Positions 61,619-64,000 of a DNA stretch of 64,000 bases are shown here, in pieces. Positions within the stretch are counted from its first letter, which is position 1. Each line of letters begins with the position of its first letter. The stretch lies in contig CAZFAP010000003.1 in NCBI GenBank assembly GCA_964516325.1, forward strand, positions 1-64,000, in the 5' to 3' direction. The position numbers and the translations under genes are program-made. The notes beneath the pieces are model-generated. The model saw nothing but the letters and a program-made list of their open reading frames with translations, did not search any database and was not told where the DNA came from. Source of the stretch: CAZFAP01 sp964516325. Lineage in GTDB: Bacteria > Auribacterota > JABMQX01.

Positions 61619-62671
61619 ATGTTCACAGCGGGCATTGTCTCGGGTCTTTCTGGGCTTCCGCTGTTGTCTGACGCACAATCGCGCTCCATCTCTGCCGAGA
61701 ATCCGACAGGCGAGAAAGGGGGCGGGGCGAAGGAGGTTCCCGGACCAGACAACCCGGGGTCGGAACTCGGAAGGGGCTGGAAGGTTCGCCCGTGCATGAC
61801 GCTGGAGAAGGGGGCGACCATCACGCTCGCGGATATCAAGGGACCAGGCGTCATCCAGCACATCTGGATGACGGTCAGCGAGAAAGCGTACCGCGACTGC
61901 GTTCTCCGGTTCTTCTGGGATTCGGAACAGACCCCGTCAATCGAAGTCCCCCTCGGCGATTTCTTCTGCAACGGGCATGCGATTCGCTGCAAGGTCAACT
62001 CCCTTCCGGTGGCGGTGAATCCATCGGGCGGGTTCAACTGCTATCTTCCCCTGCCGTTCCGCTCCCGCGCGCAAATCACCATCGAGAACCAGCGCTGGGA
62101 AAACATCGAGGGTTTCTACTACCAGATCAACTACTCGCTCACGGAGATTCCCGAAAACGCCGCGTATCTCCACGCTCAATGGCGGCGTTCGATGACCTCG
62201 CGACAAAACCCAGAGCATGTCATTCTCGACGGAGTGAAGGGACAGGGACATTATGTCGGGACTTACCTTGCCTGGACTCAGTTCTCGGACGGCTGGTGGG
62301 GCGAAGGAGAAGTGAAGTTCTACATTGACGGGGATAAGGAGCATCCGACGATATGCGGCACGGGAACGGAGGATTATTTCGGGGGAGCATGGTGCTTTGA
62401 CGAGACTTACTCGACGGCGTTCCTCGGGTATCCTCTCTGGGTGAGAGAGCCGGGGCAAGTCCCCAAGCACGGGATGTACCGCTGGCACATCATGGACCCG
62501 ATCCGATTTGCGAGCGACCTGCGGGTTACGATTCAGGCGTTAGGCTGGTGGCCGAACAAGAAATATCAGCCCCTGACCGACGACATTGCATCCGTCGCCT
62601 ACTGGTATCAGACCGAGCCGCACGCCCCGTTTCCGGCGATGCTGCCGATGCAGGAGCGCTGGCCGCGATAG
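61619..62671 (+). CDS. DUF2961 (GH172-like) protein
   Basis: 350 residues. The start ATG at 61619 has AAGGAG upstream. Recognition: GRGWKVRPCMTLEKGATITLADIKGPGVIQHIWMTV, VEVPLGDFF-like VPLGDFFCNG, GGFNCYLPLPFRSRAQITIENQ, the catalytic-region YYQINYSLTEIPE, GHYVGTYLAW and the diagnostic ICGTGTEDYFGGAW. DUF2961 proteins include difructose-dianhydride and arabinan-active enzymes of family GH172. Two acidic residues in the GTEDY loop and EGEVKFYIDGD are the expected active-site positions. The N-terminal signal is weak and the protein may be exported by an unclear route. Confidence 0.88.
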   Translation: MFTAGIVSGLSGLPLLSDAQSRSISAENPTGEKGGGAKEVPGPDNPGSELGRGWKVRPCMTLEKGATITLADIKGPGVIQHIWMTVSEKAYRDCVLRFFWDSEQTPSIEVPLGDFFCNGHAIRCKVNSLPVAVNPSGGFNCYLPLPFRSRAQITIENQRWENIEGFYYQINYSLTEIPENAAYLHAQWRRSMTSRQNPEHVILDGVKGQGHYVGTYLAWTQFSDGWWGEGEVKFYIDGDKEHPTICGTGTEDYFGGAWCFDETYSTAFLGYPLWVREPGQVPKHGMYRWHIMDPIRFASDLRVTIQALGWWPNKKYQPLTDDIASVAYWYQTEPHAPFPAMLPMQERWPR

Positions 62672-62983
62672 ACAGGCTCAGTGCTTCGCAAGCCTCTGGT
62701 GAACACATATCGGGTCTGCCACACGTGTAGGGACCTGAGGGATTAGGCGGGAAGGTTCTGGGTGGCGAACGGTGCCGCCCTGACACGGCATTGGCGCACA
62801 CAGCCCGGCTTGGGCAGCGCGCCGAACTTTGTGCGCGGCTGCGGGCAGGCAGGGCTACGATATGGCGCCTTTTCAGGGCTTGGCCACCGAGAAGATGCCA
62901 AGCCCCAACGGGGTGAGATAGCTTAGCCCAGGGCAACGCCTTCAGCCCGACCACCGGGTTGGGGTGTGGGGAAAAAGAGCGGT
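62672..62983. repeat. 312-nt intergenic region with a dispersed-repeat-like element
   Basis: From about 62865 to 62985 the DNA reads as a known style of intergenic element: TTTCAGGGCTTGG, AGCCCCAACGGGGTGA, TAGCCCAGGGCAACGCC, then ACCACCGGGTTGGGGTGT. On the complementary strand this is GGCGTTGCCCTGGGCT followed by CCCCGTTGGGGCT, a pattern I associate with repeats in planctomycete-like genomes. No gene is recognised here. Confidence 0.55.
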
Positions 62984-63589
62984 TCATCGCCATAAGCCTG
63001 CCCAAGGTCTCAGCAAGTCCCAGAATTCTGCCGGATTTAGCACTCTGATTCCCAGTTCGCTTAACCGGCTGCGGTGTTTCCAGATCGTGTTTCGATCCGT
63101 TGTGAGGAAGGCGTCACAGTTACCCATGTGGTATTGAAGCAACAGGAGCCGGTCAAAAGGGTCTTGGCGAAAGTCTGCAATCTCCATCAACTGCATCTCA
63201 AGCCGCTGGAGGTCAGGTGTCAGCTTGAAGCGATGCCGCACGCTCCCTCCCTCACGAACGCGGTCACGGGTTTCCTCCAGCATCACCAACCAGACGTCAA
63301 GCACATCCAGAGCCCAACGAAGCCGCCTGCTACACCGAGTGAAATCCGTCTCATTCGCCAACTCGGCAAAGCTCAGGGGAGAAACCAGAAACTGAAAGGC
63401 AGCTCGTTCGTTGACCTGAAAAATCCAGCGCAGGGCGCGCAGGTCGGCATCAAGCTGCTCATCGGAAACTCCTTCGGGCACTTCGCCCTCAAAGATGAAT
63501 CCGCCCTCATCCTGCAAGAGGTTCAATACGCATGTGTCCAACAGCAACCGGCCCGGAAGCTTGGAGAAATCCTCGGTGGCATCACTCAT
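62984..63589 (-). CDS. PIN-domain protein in a type I restriction locus
   Basis: 201 residues. LPGRLLLDTCVLNLLQD holds the first acidic residue (Asp18) of a PIN-type metal-dependent nuclease; CDAFLTTDRNTIW provides the later acidic pair, and SPLSFAELANE the middle one. Other helices (RRLRWALDVLDVWLVMLEE) are consistent with the fold. The ATG overlaps the hsdS stop by one base (TGATG). It is larger than VapC toxins (about 130 residues) and has no antitoxin gene beside it. It may cut RNA or DNA as part of a restriction or abortive-infection system. Confidence 0.75.
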   Translation of the reverse strand: MSDATEDFSKLPGRLLLDTCVLNLLQDEGGFIFEGEVPEGVSDEQLDADLRALRWIFQVNERAAFQFLVSPLSFAELANETDFTRCSRRLRWALDVLDVWLVMLEETRDRVREGGSVRHRFKLTPDLQRLEMQLMEIADFRQDPFDRLLLLQYHMGNCDAFLTTDRNTIWKHRSRLSELGIRVLNPAEFWDLLRPWAGLWR

Positions 63590-64000
63590 CAGAGTTCTCC
63601 TTTGAACGCCCTGTCGAGGATGGAAGGCAGCAGGGCGTCCAGTTCGGCGGCGGTGTCGGCTTGCAGCCGCTTCAGCGCGTCCACCTGGGCCTGCAGGCCG
63701 TCGACATAGGCGACGATCCGGCGCTGGACGGCGAGCGGGGGAAGAGGAACGCGAAGGCCTTTGAGCTTTGCCTGCGAGATCTTCGGCATCGTTGAGCTCG
63801 TGCCGCCGATCTGACAGCGTATGTACTCGCGTGCCTCAGTGCTGTGAAAGAAGCCGGCTAGAAAACGTGGGGCAATATCATCCGTTCGGACCCGGAGTCG
63901 GATGAGCAGGTCCGGCATTGCGCAGCGGGGTGGAATGCCCATGTAGACCGCGGCACGGCCCACGAGATCCGGGGTGTTGCCGCGGCTCACAAGGACGTCA
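63589..64000 (-). CDS. hsdS: Type I restriction-modification specificity subunit, C-terminal part
   Basis: The frame is open beyond the window end, so only the last 136 codons are seen. It reads DVLVSRGNTPDLVGRAAVY, RVRTDDIAPRFLAGFFHSTEAREYIRCQIGGTSSTMPKISQAKLKGLRVPLPPLAVQRRIVAYVDGL, then a coiled-coil helix (QAQVDALKRLQADTAAELDALLPSILDRAFKGEL). This is the second target-recognition domain and conserved helix of HsdS, which directs a type I enzyme to its DNA sites. hsdM and hsdR lie presumably outside the window. Confidence 0.9.
   Translation of the reverse strand, partial: DVLVSRGNTPDLVGRAAVYMGIPPRCAMPDLLIRLRVRTDDIAPRFLAGFFHSTEAREYIRCQIGGTSSTMPKISQAKLKGLRVPLPPLAVQRRIVAYVDGLQAQVDALKRLQADTAAELDALLPSILDRAFKGEL

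Noticed and set aside
1..64000. tRNA, rRNA and riboswitch genes
   Set aside because: Reading for TTCGA-type T-loops, conserved rRNA phrases and known riboswitch cores gave nothing convincing; a covariance-model search would be decisive.

Overview
The window looks like a contig from an uncultured, GC-rich, Gram-negative-type bacterium of the Planctomycetota/PVC or a neighbouring lineage such as Hydrogenedentes. This is inference from gene content: parallel beta-helix proteins with Asp-rich calcium-type repeats, a GH35 beta-galactosidase, a DUF2961/GH172 enzyme, a twin-arginine Gfo/Idh/MocA oxidoreductase, a sulfatase, a ThuA-like protein, a BNR sialidase-like lipoprotein, HEAT and TPR proteins, and intergenic palindromes of a kind scattered through such genomes. 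No rRNA, tRNA or CRISPR array was recognised.

Layout. 1-7640: a partial secreted beta-helix protein, GH35 beta-galactosidase and a large anchored carboxypeptidase-regulatory-like protein. 7700-13560: housekeeping genes (branched-chain aminotransferase, DUF169 protein, MTA phosphorylase, RecD2-like helicase). 13585-17392 (minus): two ABC-2 ATPase/permease pairs in one overlapping operon. 17653-21157: YraN nuclease, a GT4 glycosyltransferase and a Tat-exported DUF362 protein. 21419-25859 (minus): an unusual envelope cluster (beta-barrel, predicted permuted papain-like hydrolase, CsgG-like protein, lipoprotein) with a recognisable promoter. 26066-27526: flavin amine-oxidase-like protein. 27856-33807: two divergent sets of minor prepilins, six genes. 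33823-39157 (minus): a GH-A/GH42-like hydrolase and a large GT39-type membrane glycosyltransferase.

39464-42021 is a zone of gene decay: a truncated GntR regulator, a 2-oxoacid dehydrogenase E2 gene with an internal deletion and an in-frame TAG, an intact CbbY-like HAD phosphatase, a transaldolase cut off after its Schiff-base lysine, and an orphan C-terminal fragment. 42060-47757 (minus) runs from a TPR histidine kinase through a response regulator with a DUF5678-like tail, a retropepsin-like aspartic protease and a sodium:solute symporter to a BNR lipoprotein, with overlaps or gaps of 7 nt or less for the first four.

47947-58370: an XPD/DinG-like helicase fused to a PD-(D/E)XK nuclease, a Gfo/Idh protein lacking the usual lysine, a ParE-type toxin-antitoxin pair, sulfatase plus HEAT protein, a PfkB kinase plus class II aldolase, and an M23 peptidase. 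58594-64000: a ThuA-like protein, two paralogous helical secreted proteins, a GH172-like protein, then the edge of a probable defence locus (PIN-domain protein overlapping the end of a type I restriction hsdS gene).

The overall impression is a polysaccharide-degrading, surface-active heterotroph. The least conventional parts are the kinase/regulator/retropepsin/symporter operon, the envelope cluster, the divergent prepilin cluster, and the PIN gene attached to hsdS. All product names come from reading motifs by eye, not from database searches.
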